The notes beneath the pieces are model-generated. The model saw only the letters and a list, made by a program, of their open reading frames with translations, was not told where the DNA came from and made no database searches. Of a DNA stretch of 64,000 nt, positions 8,769 to 18,905 are shown piece after piece. The stretch is from Candidozyma auris. Its lineage: Eukaryota > Ascomycota > Pichiomycetes > Serinales > Metschnikowiaceae. A program made the position numbers and the translations under genes. How positions within the stretch are numbered: the stretch's first letter is position 1; the number at the start of each line of letters is the position of its first letter. Where the stretch lies: NCBI RefSeq assembly GCF_003013715.1, contig NC_072812.1, positions 124,001 through 188,000 on the forward strand, in the 5' to 3' direction.

Positions 8769-10481
8769 TTAGCAAGCGCCTCTGTACGACCTCTTGTGCT
8801 TGTGGTGGCCAGTGCCTTTCTTATCCAACACTTTGGCCTGCTCTTTTTTCTTATCGTTGACTCCGTCAGAAGCGATACTGAGCAACAAGTCATGGATAAC
8901 GGCTCTTCTCTCCTCTTCGCTCGCAGTATTTTGGGCACTGACAACTTGAACCACTCCATCGTACGCCTTGATGAGCAACTCAGTAGCCTCAGTAATTCCC
9001 TGGATGAGCTTCTCCAACAAGTTGAGGTTGCACGAAGGACGCACCACTACTCTCAAGATTTCCTTGTCTTGCTCGTCAGGACTCAAGTTGTAGTTAGGCA
9101 CGATGAATCCCTTCTTTCTCAAGAGCACAGAGATCATTGCCTGAGGTACTCCATGGTACTGCTTTCTGAACTCTTCGGAAAATCTGAATGCCACCACAGG
9201 CAAGCCTGGACGGAATTTCTGGTTGTTCTGAGCGACATTCTTCAAGTCTGATGGAAGCTCGCAAGGGAGGGTGAAGAGGCTCTTTGAGTCGGCCTCTGCC
9301 AATGGCTTGTGGATGACAGAGAGCACCTCGTAGTACTTGGAACTCTCCAAAAAGTTCGACAACAAACGCGCGTTCTGGATGCAGCTGTCAAATATCTTCG
9401 TGTAGCCCTCTCTTCCGAAAGCCAAGAAGTTGTAGTACTGGTGCAACACAGGGAACCCGGGTCTGGAGAAGTTTAAATTGAATGTCTCCTCGACTCCACC
9501 CAAATAGTCCAATTTGAACCGCAACAGCTCAGGCAAGTACTCGTTGTGCTTCCAAATGATCCAACCCAAACCAGCTGTGGTCAAACCGAACTTGTGGCCC
9601 GAAGTGTTGATGGAAACAACACGAGGAACTGCAAAGTCCCATTTCAAGTGTGGGTACACGAATGGTGCAACAAAGCCACCAGAAGCTCCGTCAACGTGGA
9701 TCTTGATGTCGAGGCCAGTCTCCTTCTCTACCTCGTCCAATAAGTTGTTAATCTTCTGCACTGGCTCAAAGTTCCCCGTAAAAGTAGAACCCAAGATCAC
9801 AAAAATACCAATCGTGTTTTCGTCAATGTTTTCCTTAATCTTCTCCACATCGATGACGTGATCCGAGCCCTCATTAACATGTATGGTTCTGTTTTCCACA
9901 TCGAAGTACCTGGCAAATTTTTCCAAGGCCACCTGGGCTATGGAAGACATGATGATGTTTGGGTTCTCGGTAGATTTGCCCTCGGCTTTTCTCTTCTCCT
10001 GCCATCTCTTCTTCAAAGCCAAGCCTGCCATCATAATAGCCTCCGAAGAACCGGTGGTGGAAGTACCAATAGTGTCAACCTTGCCATTCTTGTTTTTTGG
10101 TGCATGCCACAAAGAAGACAAGATGCTGATACAACGAGCCTGGTGCTCGAGCATTGAAGGGTACTCATCGTTATCAGCCAAGTTTTTGGTGATGTTGTCA
10201 GTGATCAACTTTAATGGGGTAGGCTCGATCTCCGTATTGACAAACGACGCCATGTTCAACGTGGGCAAACCGTCAAGACTCAATTCCTCCTCGATGTACT
10301 TAAGCACCAAGTCCTTGTTGGAAGAAGTGGTTGGAATCTCATATTTGGGCACGGGGTTGTTGGAGGTGTAGTTGAAGATGTACTCGTCATTTGCAGCTAC
10401 AGGGGTCTTTGTAGACAACTTCAAGAGCCTTTGTTCCAATTGCTCAGTGTCAATGTGTTTAGAAAGGGGCATGATATTCAA
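8769..10481 (-). CDS. GAD1: Glutamate decarboxylase
   Basis: PLP-dependent group II decarboxylase that converts glutamate to GABA and CO2, feeding the GABA shunt; in yeast it also helps with oxidative stress. The product has 570 residues, against about 585 in S. cerevisiae. The cofactor lysine is K297 in SGHKFG, and the Asp that pairs with the pyridine ring lies in HVDGASGGFVAPF about 30 residues before it. Two starts are possible, MNIMPLSK at 10481 or MPLSK at 10472, a difference of three residues. The tail is basic and histidine-rich (HHKHKRSYRG). A TATATAA lies 56-65 bp upstream. Confidence 0.93.
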   Translation of the reverse strand: MNIMPLSKHIDTEQLEQRLLKLSTKTPVAANDEYIFNYTSNNPVPKYEIPTTSSNKDLVLKYIEEELSLDGLPTLNMASFVNTEIEPTPLKLITDNITKNLADNDEYPSMLEHQARCISILSSLWHAPKNKNGKVDTIGTSTTGSSEAIMMAGLALKKRWQEKRKAEGKSTENPNIIMSSIAQVALEKFARYFDVENRTIHVNEGSDHVIDVEKIKENIDENTIGIFVILGSTFTGNFEPVQKINNLLDEVEKETGLDIKIHVDGASGGFVAPFVYPHLKWDFAVPRVVSINTSGHKFGLTTAGLGWIIWKHNEYLPELLRFKLDYLGGVEETFNLNFSRPGFPVLHQYYNFLAFGREGYTKIFDSCIQNARLLSNFLESSKYYEVLSVIHKPLAEADSKSLFTLPCELPSDLKNVAQNNQKFRPGLPVVAFRFSEEFRKQYHGVPQAMISVLLRKKGFIVPNYNLSPDEQDKEILRVVVRPSCNLNLLEKLIQGITEATELLIKAYDGVVQVVSAQNTASEEERRAVIHDLLLSIASDGVNDKKKEQAKVLDKKGTGHHKHKRSYRGAC

Positions 10482-10536
10482 CTGATGGGAAATTTAATGC
10501 AGCAATTGTGCTTGCTGGGCCAGGGCCTGGGGCCGG

Positions 10537-10543
10537 TTATATA
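10537..10543 (-). promoter_or_regulatory. TATA box of GAD1
   Basis: TATATAA on the minus strand, 56 bp from the ATG at 10481. A CCCCT (stress-response-element core, AGGGG on the other strand) lies near 10625. This suits a stress-induced gene, but the short motif alone proves little. Confidence 0.5.
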
Positions 10544-12616
10544 GCCAATTCCTAAGCGCAACCCAGGTTGCAGTTCCCCAACCCTGCCGGTAGGTAAGAT
10601 GCATGGAGGGCCACACACCGACCCCCCTAGTAAAACATGGGCCGAGAAGGCCATTGGCAGAGCCTATACGCAAAAAGGACCGAATGCACACAAGGAAACC
10701 TTTTTTTTTTTTTTTTCTTCTTTGTCTCTTTTACATTTCTCGCTCCACCCGTGGGCTCCCTCACCCGTGGCCGCAAACCATATCTATGCACAAGGAACAA
10801 TAACCATGTATGCGAATGTGCCATTTGACGTAGTAAGAATAATGCAAAAGCCTGTCAAAATGTGGGCTGTGGGAAAAGGACACCAACTAGTTGGAACGAA
10901 TTGGGACTAGTATTCGACATGAAAACTGTTTCGTCAATTTTTGGCGTTGACAAATGCGGTGTAAGCAAATTTGGCTCTTGTCACCCAGCCTGTGTTCGCT
11001 GCAAGGGCCCAAGGGCCGTCGAGCGGCTTCAATAGAGCAATGTTGCTAAAGGCAGGCGGTGTAGCTGCCGAAACACAACAACGGTAAGTCTCCAAGTAGA
11101 CGCGTGGATCGGCCGGCGCTGGGGGGATGCTGTGAATTACCCTGAGGATCCGCCGGTGCCGGTAAACAATGCATGGCTGCAAACTTTTGATGGGCAGCGA
11201 TTGTTGATCGGCATTCAATACAGTAAAGGGCCTTTGATTCAATTGAAGCTAATTATTGTGCAATTGACTCCACGGTTTGGATGATGAAATTGTTTGTGTA
11301 GTAAAGATGTGCTAGATACGCTGTTGCATTTGCAACTTTAACTCTCGGCTTGTTGCACCCAGAGTTCGTGAGTGTGAGCTGAGACTGAAATGAGGGAGGA
11401 TGAGACGCCAAAGTTTAGCCATTTGTGGGGTCAATGGGTTGGTTTGATTTGGTTGAGGGTCAATTAGTGTTAAGGTCCACTGAACATACACACACAACTC
11501 AGAGCACACTGAATACATGGATCTGTCGCCGACTCTTCCAAACGTTGGGTTTTTGATTTGTGATTTTGCTTTTTTCGGCTTTCGGTTTCGCCCAATTGTT
11601 AAATATCTTTGTCAAATAAGTGTCCTCACTCGTAACATTTGCATCCAACTACCGCTTTGAACAGCGAGGCTAACACTCTGTTTACCTTCTCTTTTCCCAA
11701 TATTCAAACTCGACCTCTCCGTGTTTGGCAACTATAATCTCTCCCTCGGGCGGCGTCTAATGCCACATTTGTCTGAGCAGACATCGAAACTCGTGCTCTT
11801 CATAAATGCAGCAATAACCTGCCATTGTTGCAATTTCGCAGCCGAACGAGATTGTCTCTTATTGCCGTGTCCCATGCCTATCAACTGATTGATCGAGTTA
11901 GGCAAACAGCCTTTTGTACTAACAACGTACTCCCATCTCACTACGACACCTGTCTAGCGGTTTTAGCCAAATCTTCCACCAACTACGTTTTACCTTTGCA
12001 CTTGGCCTCTACCCCTAAAACAGCTTAATCTTGTAAAATAACGTTTCCATACTCATCTATCGCAAGAATACCCGTTTCCCTCCATGCCGTTGCCTGTTGT
12101 GGGCGGAGTGTTGCAAGCCCTGTTGATATTCAGGAATTACGGGCTCAGGGCTGGCAAGGAAAGCTTTGCATGCGACGCTCAGCCAGCACTACTCCTTAAG
12201 ATAAGTAAAAAAAGATAAGGATTCAAGAATTTGAAAGATGAAATTCTAAATAAAAAAAAAAACAATGTTAAAGACTCTTCATCTCGTTGCTTTTCTATAT
12301 GATTTTTATTTTTCTTCCGGGTAAGCGACTGCAATGGGGTTCCCCTGAAACCTGCAAGTTGCAATACAATTGGCGTTTTTTTTTGTATTTTTTCTACAAT
12401 TTTTTTTTCTCTTCACCCGCGTATTGTTGATCGATGGGACCTGCACACGTTTGATGCTTGGTTGTGCCCAATTTAATGCACACAACACCGTGTGTTTTCG
12501 TTCTTTTTTATTTTCCCAGACCAACCACTCATCTTCATCTTTGGCCGTGTTCCTAGTGTATGGGAATTATTCTGTTCTATCTCATTGGCCAAGTTTTATA
12601 TCTAGTAAAGAGAAAA
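10544..12616. other. Long gene-free interval upstream of GAD1 and VRG4
   Basis: About 2.1 kb separates the divergent genes GAD1 and VRG4, the longest gene-free stretch here. It holds a run of 16 T at 10701-10716, several shorter A/T runs around 12250-12410, and short open frames of fewer than 105 codons with no recognisable domain. It is probably two long regulated promoters, and a non-coding transcript is possible. I saw no tRNA, no tandem array and no transposon end. Confidence 0.5.
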
Positions 12617-13636
12617 ATGGAAAAAAACTCCCCCGTGGCCGGTTCTTCGTACGGCGCTTCCAGCATTAACTCCATCACAAACTCGGGACCCTTGTCCATC
12701 GCCTGCTACTGTTTTGCGTCTATCTTAATGACCGTCACAAACAAGTATGTGCTTGGTGGTGACTTCAACTTGAACTTCTTGCTTTTGGCCATCCAGGGCT
12801 TGACCTGTGTTGTCATTCTCAGCACCTTGAAGGCCTTGACCGTCATCACATACCGTCCTTTCAATAAAGATGAGGCCAAGAAATGGATGCCTATCGCATT
12901 CTTGCTTGTGGCCATGATCTACACCGGCTCCAAGGCCTTGAAGGGCTTGTCCATTCCTGTGTACACCATCTTCAAGAACTTAACCATCATTTTGATAGCC
13001 TACGGTGAAGTTTTGTGGTTTGGCGGTAAGGTTACCACCATGACCTTGGGATCTTTTCTTTTGATGGTCTTCTCCTCTGTGTTAGCCTGTTACGGTGACT
13101 CTGCCGATGACAAGACCCCAGCGGACGTCGCTACTTTGTACTACGGCTACTTCTGGATGTTTGCCAACTGTTTTGCCAGTGCCGCTTTTGTTTTGATCAT
13201 GAGAATTAGAATCAAGTTGACCAACTTTAAGGACTTCGACACCACTTACTACAACAACTTGTTGTCCATCCCAATCTTGCTCATTGCTACCCTCGCCGTC
13301 GAGGACTGGTCTCCAGAAAACGTTGCCAAGAATTTCCCTGAGGGTAGAAGAACTGCTACCATCACCGCAATGGTGCTTTCTGGTGCCTCCGCCATTGGCA
13401 TTTCCTACTGTTCTGCATGGTGTGTGAGAGTAACTTCCTCTACCACCTACTCAATGGTGGGTGCTTTGAACAAATTGCCAATCGCTTTATCCGGTTTGAT
13501 CTTCTTTGACGCTGCCGTCAACTTCTGGTCTGTTTCTTCTATCTTCATTGGTTTCGTGTCTGGATTGGTGTACGCCGTCGCCAAGCAGAAGCAACAGAAA
13601 GAAAACGCTCAAACCTTGCCAACTACTTCCAAGTGA
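12617..13636 (+). CDS. VRG4: GDP-mannose transporter of the Golgi
   Basis: Essential nucleotide-sugar antiporter that brings GDP-mannose into the Golgi lumen for mannoprotein and sphingolipid mannosylation. The 339-residue protein has about ten membrane segments. The nucleotide-binding GALNK motif is present near the C-terminal end ([15 protein letters not shown]), and the upstream YYNN signature follows a Thr-Thr pair. Identity to the VRG4/VIG4 family is evident along the full length. The ATG at 12617 ([11 protein letters not shown]) is chosen over one 19 codons earlier because the extra residues would place a hydrophobic stretch before the usual cytosolic N-terminus. The C-terminal lysines are typical of the COPI-dependent Golgi tail in this family. 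Codon bias is strong. Confidence 0.93.
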   Translation: MEKNSPVAGSSYGASSINSITNSGPLSIACYCFASILMTVTNKYVLGGDFNLNFLLLAIQGLTCVVILSTLKALTVITYRPFNKDEAKKWMPIAFLLVAMIYTGSKALKGLSIPVYTIFKNLTIILIAYGEVLWFGGKVTTMTLGSFLLMVFSSVLACYGDSADDKTPADVATLYYGYFWMFANCFASAAFVLIMRIRIKLTNFKDFDTTYYNNLLSIPILLIATLAVEDWSPENVAKNFPEGRRTATITAMVLSGASAIGISYCSAWCVRVTSSTTYSMVGALNKLPIALSGLIFFDAAVNFWSVSSIFIGFVSGLVYAVAKQKQQKENAQTLPTTSK

Positions 13637-13856
13637 GAGAAGTAAAATCCCTCGCATTTTGTAAACCACAGCTTATAGATATTATCGAGCATATCTGTAG
13701 ATTATAGCGGAATGAATGTTCTCCATTAACTTTGTAACTACATTGCGACCTGCATAAGTCCTGATGAACCTGTAGAAAAATCCATTACACATACATCGAG
13801 TTCCATCTAAACAGTAGCAATTCTGGAGATTCGTTTATTTTGTCAGCCAACTTACC

Positions 13857-16817
13857 ATGGCACAGAATAGTTTGGAGAGCATCCCAGGGTACTTGAAGGA
13901 ATCCCTCAACCCAAACCATGCTAAGCAGGCAGAGTCACATTTGAGATCGATCGAATCACAACCTCACTTTGCCATCAATTTAATCCACACTGTGGCCTCC
14001 ACGAACTTGGATCCAGGAGTTAGACTCGCCGGTGCTCTATTCTTGAAAAATTTGGTGAAAAGGAAATGGGTCAATGAGGATGGAGAGTACTTGTTGTTTA
14101 ATGACGACGTTCAGTACATAAAGCTGGAAATCTTGAACACAATGATCAAGCTTCCAAACAACTTACAAATCCAACTAGGTGAGACAATTTCCATCATTGC
14201 TGAGCTGGACTTTCCACACAATTGGCCAAATCTTATTGATGATCTTGTTGCAAAATTGTCTCCTGACGATTTCGTGTTAAACAAAGGTATCTTGCTCGTG
14301 GCCCACTCCATCTTCAAGAAGTGGAGACCATTGTTCCGTTCCGACGAGCTATTTTTGGAGATCAAAATGGTGTTAGATAAGTTTGCGGAACCCTTCATGG
14401 CTCTTTTGGCTAAGACTGATGAACTCATCACAGAGGCGGTTTCTCAAAACAACTCTGCAAAGCTCACCATATACTTGGACTGTTTCTTACTCTTGGTTCA
14501 AATCTACTACGATCTTAACTGTCAAGATATTCCAGAATTTTTTGAAGATAACCTCACAGCTGGAATGACTATCCTTCACAAATACTTGGGTTTCCTGTCG
14601 AGCCTCGTTGGCGATGCCAGTGATGACACTGATGTCGATAGTTTAATCAAGGTCAAAACCGCCATCATTGAGTTACTACTTTTGCATGTCACCAGATATG
14701 CAGAGGAATTTGATCCAATGATTCCTAATTTTATCACATCCGTTTGGGAACTCATCAACACGTATGTTACACAGCAGCCGAAGTTCGATCTTTTGGCTGT
14801 CAATGCGTTGGCTTTCTTGACTTCCATCACAAAGATCGTGAAATATCAAAGTTACTTCAACAACGAACAAGCTATAAATGAGATCATCGAAAAGATCATT
14901 CTCCCCAACATTGCTTTCCGTGAGGTGGACGAAGAAAACTTCGAGGATGAGCCGATTTCATTCGTCAGGTCTGATTTGGAAGGCTCCGATTTTGATTCTA
15001 GAAGAAAGTCATCCACTGATTTCTTGCGAGAATTGAAGGATGTAAATACAGAACTCTTGACAAATTCAGTCATGACATACGTCAACAGATTCTTGTCACA
15101 CGATGACTGGAGAAACAGAGATATCGCGATCTATCTTTTCACGTCCTTGGCTGCGAAGGGCTCCGTTACGAATATTGGTGTTACTTCTACCAACATGCTT
15201 GTGGATGTCGTCAAGTTCTTCACTGACAACATAGCATCATACTTGACCGGTGATGCTACGCCTATCTTGAAGGTTGATGCGATCAAATACATCATGACCT
15301 TCAGAAATCAGTTGACGAAGGACCAGCTCCTCACTACCATTCCTTTATTGAATGATCACTTGAAAAACCCTAATGTTGTGGTATACACTTATGCCGCAAT
15401 CACAATCGACAAGTTGTTTACGATGACAAGCTTCTCAGACAGCAAGCACATGCCTGTTTTCAACAAGCAAGATATTGAGCCATACGTCAACGACCTTTTG
15501 ACCAATTTGTTCCAGCTCATCCTTTCTAATTCTGCTCCTGAGAAACTTTCTGAAAATGAATTTTTGGTCAAAACAATCATGAGGGTTCTCAACACCGCGG
15601 AAGATGCCGTTGAAGAAAGCTTCAAAGTGACTATCATGGAGCAGTTGTTGAAGATTTTGGGTATTATCGCTAAGAACCCTGCCAATCCAAGGTTCACGCA
15701 TTATATTTATGAGAGCTTGGGTTTGTTGATCAAGTTTGGAACTGACAAGGATGGCGCTAAAATCAAGCAATACACCCTGCTTATACTACCATCATTATTG
15801 GAAATCTTAAGTCAGGATATTCAAGAATTTGTTCCTTACACATTTCAGATATTGGCTTTCCTTCTCGAGAATTACCCTAAAACATCACCCATTCCAGAAG
15901 AATACAAGACACTTGTGAAGCCACTCTTATCACCTGCAGTATGGGAGTTTCGTGGCAATGTGCCAGGTATCACCAGGTTGCTTGTGGCGATCATGTCGCA
16001 CGATTTTTCTGCATTTGCATCGACGTCTCAGGAGCTTGTTCCACTACTTGGTGTCTTCCAAAAACTTATAGCTCTGAGAGCCAATGACACTCATGGATTC
16101 GATCTCTTGATGGGGATATTCCTTTATTTCCCATTTGATTTGATTTCCGTTCATTTAAATCAAATTGCCATCCTTCTTTTGACTAGACTCAAAACTTCAA
16201 GAACAGAAAAATACATCAAGAGATTAGTGGTGTTCTTGATGTCCTTATGCTGTGTGCCCTTGAACGACACACTCAATGCAAAAAGTCAGAGTCGAATTAA
16301 TTCAAGCTTTGTCATAAACTTCATCGAATCCGTTCAGCAAGGTGTATTTCAACAGATTACAACTAGTTTTATCTTGCCTACAACTGAAGAGTTCGCCAAC
16401 TTGCAGGACAAAAAGATCGCTGCTTTGGGATTATCACAATTGATTGTTTCTGAACAGTTCACTCAAGGCTCATGCAAGGCATTGCTTCAACCTGCGGTGG
16501 AGCAGTTGTGTAAAAATTTGTCGCTTTTGTCTGGAATCCTGAAAGGCACTAATGTTGTTGAGAACACAATCCTGAGTGGACCTAATGCTGCTAGTGTCCC
16601 TATAAACGAAGTTGACTTAGAAAGTGCGGCGTATGGGTCCAACTTTTCAAAAATTGTCTCGATCCAGCTAAAAACATTTGATCCTGTGCCACATATACAA
16701 AATGAGGATTTCAAGCAAATCAGATTTGTGGCTGTGGCAAGCGTGAAACGTCTTGGGGAGTCAGGTGTTCTTAGCGATTTAAGCGATTCTGCAAAAGCTG
16801 TGGTTAATGCATCATGA
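13857..16817 (+). CDS. CSE1: Exportin CSE1 (importin-alpha re-exporter)
   Basis: Karyopherin that returns importin-alpha from nucleus to cytoplasm together with Ran-GTP. The 986-residue HEAT-repeat protein (S. cerevisiae 960) has the importin-beta N-terminal domain in about the first 100 residues, then the CAS/CSE1 region with highly conserved stretches such as AHSIFKKWRPLFRSDELFLE, YDLNCQDIPEFFEDN and YTYAAITIDKLF. In-frame CTG codons at 14205 (residue 117) and 14595 (residue 247) fall where the S. cerevisiae protein, recalled from memory, has Ser. This supports CTG=Ser translation. It is tandem after VRG4 with 220 bp between, and converges on HAP2. Confidence 0.95.
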   Translation: MAQNSLESIPGYLKESLNPNHAKQAESHLRSIESQPHFAINLIHTVASTNLDPGVRLAGALFLKNLVKRKWVNEDGEYLLFNDDVQYIKLEILNTMIKLPNNLQIQLGETISIIAELDFPHNWPNLIDDLVAKLSPDDFVLNKGILLVAHSIFKKWRPLFRSDELFLEIKMVLDKFAEPFMALLAKTDELITEAVSQNNSAKLTIYLDCFLLLVQIYYDLNCQDIPEFFEDNLTAGMTILHKYLGFLSSLVGDASDDTDVDSLIKVKTAIIELLLLHVTRYAEEFDPMIPNFITSVWELINTYVTQQPKFDLLAVNALAFLTSITKIVKYQSYFNNEQAINEIIEKIILPNIAFREVDEENFEDEPISFVRSDLEGSDFDSRRKSSTDFLRELKDVNTELLTNSVMTYVNRFLSHDDWRNRDIAIYLFTSLAAKGSVTNIGVTSTNMLVDVVKFFTDNIASYLTGDATPILKVDAIKYIMTFRNQLTKDQLLTTIPLLNDHLKNPNVVVYTYAAITIDKLFTMTSFSDSKHMPVFNKQDIEPYVNDLLTNLFQLILSNSAPEKLSENEFLVKTIMRVLNTAEDAVEESFKVTIMEQLLKILGIIAKNPANPRFTHYIYESLGLLIKFGTDKDGAKIKQYTLLILPSLLEILSQDIQEFVPYTFQILAFLLENYPKTSPIPEEYKTLVKPLLSPAVWEFRGNVPGITRLLVAIMSHDFSAFASTSQELVPLLGVFQKLIALRANDTHGFDLLMGIFLYFPFDLISVHLNQIAILLLTRLKTSRTEKYIKRLVVFLMSLCCVPLNDTLNAKSQSRINSSFVINFIESVQQGVFQQITTSFILPTTEEFANLQDKKIAALGLSQLIVSEQFTQGSCKALLQPAVEQLCKNLSLLSGILKGTNVVENTILSGPNAASVPINEVDLESAAYGSNFSKIVSIQLKTFDPVPHIQNEDFKQIRFVAVASVKRLGESGVLSDLSDSAKAVVNAS

Positions 16818-17168
16818 TATAAATAACTTTTCTTTATTAAAATACATGAACAAATGAATACAAATTACGTCTAGGCAAGAAATGAAGTTGAACCGTCACC
16901 AAAGTAGCTTTTAATATTGCAGCAAAATAGGAGCCACAATATTGTTATTTTTTCTTTTTTTTTTCTTATTCTCTTTTCATTTGATTTCCCAAAGGCCAAC
17001 ATCCTACAGATTGCAGCACTGAAGTAGCTTGGCAAAGCGTCACTTTTCTAATTCGTAGACTCGCTCATGAGATTCAGAAAGATAGAGTCACCCACATCCT
17101 TCTGCTCGACATTCGACTGTTCAGTTGTAGCTGGGGAAGAGTGCTCTGTATTTCCTGACGAGCCCGAT
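16818..17168. other. CSE1-HAP2 intergenic region, with a possible out-of-frame HAP2 extension
   Basis: A 351-bp convergent gap with T-rich tracts (16940-16980) that suit 3'-end formation. Its right part, 17048-17168, is open on the minus strand in the frame one base off HAP2 and encodes a Ser/Glu/Thr-rich sequence ending at a TAG at 17048-17050. This may be the original HAP2 C-terminus cut off by a frameshift. Confidence 0.5.
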
Positions 17169-17768
17169 TCAGAGGAGTCTCCTTTTTTTGGTTTCCGAGC
17201 TCTCAACCTTGGAGTCCTCCAGGTTCTCAAGACTTTTCATCTTCTCCAATCTCTCCTTCTCTGCGATCTCAGCAGCAGTCAAGAAACGACCGCCCTGTCC
17301 ACGAGGACGTCTCATTGCGTGTTTATGTCTAGACTCGTGCAAGTAGGGTTTTCTGGTTCTTGCAATTTTCAAAGTCTCCTCCAACTTGGCTCTCGCTATA
17401 CGTCTCTTCAAGATTCTGTGGTATTGCTTAGCGTTCACGTAGAAGGGCTGTTCCGCGGGCTGCTCCATTTGGGGCTGCGTAGGCACCTGTGGAGGTGGAA
17501 TTTGATGTGGAACAGGCCGCTGGGGGGCCTCAGGAAGCACTGAGGTCCCAGTGTTTATGTGATCTTGTTGGTAGTATTCATGGTGAGGAGAGTCGTTTGC
17601 TTCGTAATGAGGGTGAGTGTTTCCGTTTTCGGCCAGATAGAACTGGGGCCTGTCGTGCTGATCTATTTGATTATTGATTATTGTGTGCTGAGGAACATGA
17701 GAATTATAGTAAGTTGGGGGCATTTGTTCAGCGTAGTAAGTGCCTGGCTCTTGGTGTAGAGAGGTCAT
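17169..17768 (-). CDS. HAP2: CCAAT-binding factor subunit Hap2 (NF-YA), possibly frameshifted near its end
   Basis: DNA-contacting NF-YA subunit of the CCAAT-binding HAP complex, which controls respiratory genes and, in CTG-clade yeasts, iron-responsive genes. In the 199-residue product, the subunit-association helix ([20 protein letters not shown]) begins near residue 107 and is followed by the DNA-binding segment with [19 protein letters not shown] and the GGRF motif, all intact. The N-terminal region is rich in Gln, Pro and His. The last few residues (KKRRLL) arise from an A7 run at 17183-17189. With six A's the frame would continue to 17048 and add about 40 Ser/Glu-rich residues. The domain itself is unaffected. 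Confidence 0.9.
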   Translation of the reverse strand: MTSLHQEPGTYYAEQMPPTYYNSHVPQHTIINNQIDQHDRPQFYLAENGNTHPHYEANDSPHHEYYQQDHINTGTSVLPEAPQRPVPHQIPPPQVPTQPQMEQPAEQPFYVNAKQYHRILKRRIARAKLEETLKIARTRKPYLHESRHKHAMRRPRGQGGRFLTAAEIAEKERLEKMKSLENLEDSKVESSETKKRRLL

Positions 17769-18221
17769 CTTGTTCTTTTGTACGAATGTCTTGTTGAAGC
17801 TATTGCATCAACACAACTGCTTGAGCTCCAAGGGAAATTGTTTCGAAGGAGGTAGATGGACAGTGGAGCTGGAAGAACGGAAGATGGTATAAACTCCAAA
17901 GGAAAAATAGTACTTCGCACGCTCCACCATGTAGCAGTAGATGGTGCTGTGTGCAGTGCGAGCCGATGTCAAACCCGCTAGTTCCAGTCCGATCTCGGTA
18001 TGGACCAAAATAGTAGGGTGAAGAATTACAGAAAAAAAGACGAAACTGTTTGTGTTATTGATGCAAACATAGCTACAAAGATGATCTAATCATGGCTCTC
18101 TTTCGTCGTTCTAGCCTCAACTCAACATAACCTAAAACCTCAGATACTTTATGTGCAAGGGAACAGAAAATAGCTTCTTTTGTGAAGTTGGAACAGAGAA
18201 TTGTGTAAAGATATCTTCTCT
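17769..18221. other. Intergenic region upstream of HAP2
   Basis: This 453-bp stretch is the HAP2 promoter and the 3' flank of the Zn2Cys6 gene; both genes read leftward. No structural RNA or convincing ORF was seen. Confidence 0.5.
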
Positions 18222-18905
18222 TTAGACTTTTTTGAGTGCTTCTCCCAAGTCCATTTGGTTGGCGATGTAGCTTCGAATAAGGTCTCTGTTCACCTGACTG
18301 TGGTGGTCGGGCTTGTCCTCTTTGGCATCTTCTTCCACCACACAATCCTGTTGCATGGCGATTCTTTGTAAGAAATAGTTTTCTCTTCTTTGAGGCCCCT
18401 TAGGCTTCTCTACCCAATAGTTCTCTCGATGCGGCGCTGGTGTCGGTGCGATACTGGGCATTGGCTGCGAAATGGAACTCCCCCGACGGTCTTCAGCTGT
18501 ATGCAACAGAGACAAAGAACTTGTCCTCCATGAAATGCCGTCAGTGTCAGACACACGACGTCGGAGCGCCACATTTGAACTCAAACTGTGATTCTCTGCT
18601 ATAGGGTGCGGGAGTGATGCAAGTGAGTCACTGGTGGAATGCCCCAATGTATTATGATGATGATGGGTCTGTAAGCCAGGATAGCTTGATGAGTCAATGC
18701 CCTTAGGATCAACCTTCGAGTTATAGAGTTCTCCTTCCTTTGCCCTTTTCTTGCGGGCTTCAAGAACATGTCCCGGCCAAGTGCACTGCAAGCCATTTGC
18801 TTCGCAGTTGTGGCACTGTGGAGACAGCGACTCGTCACACTTTTTCTTGCGTCTTCGACAGGTCAAGCACCCGTCTCTAGAGCGCTTCTTTTTTGGATTT
18901 GCCAT
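18222..18905 (-). CDS. Short Zn2Cys6 binuclear-cluster transcription factor
   Basis: A fungal Gal4-type DNA-binding domain sits at the extreme N-terminus: C13, C16, C23, C31, C34 and C41 with the basic stretch RRRKKK between the second and third cysteines (pattern CX2CX6CX7CX2CX6C). The whole protein is only 227 residues. The rest is Ser/His-rich and apparently disordered, with no sign of the fungal 'middle homology' regulatory domain of larger family members. A conserved-looking short segment (RRENYFLQRIAMQQ) occurs near residue 175. I cannot assign it to a named regulator. It is divergent with COG1 across a 476-bp gap. Confidence 0.8.
   Translation of the reverse strand: MANPKKKRSRDGCLTCRRRKKKCDESLSPQCHNCEANGLQCTWPGHVLEARKKRAKEGELYNSKVDPKGIDSSSYPGLQTHHHHNTLGHSTSDSLASLPHPIAENHSLSSNVALRRRVSDTDGISWRTSSLSLLHTAEDRRGSSISQPMPSIAPTPAPHRENYWVEKPKGPQRRENYFLQRIAMQQDCVVEEDAKEDKPDHHSQVNRDLIRSYIANQMDLGEALKKV

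Noticed and set aside
8420..8959. 179-codon open frame on the minus strand over the end of GAD1
   Set aside because: It overlaps GAD1 in another frame and extends into the promoter of the DUF1774-like gene, with no domain or codon bias.
10544..12616. Possible centromere in the 2.1-kb gap
   Set aside because: No inverted repeats, no strong AT or GC skew and no other evidence; long promoters explain it as well.
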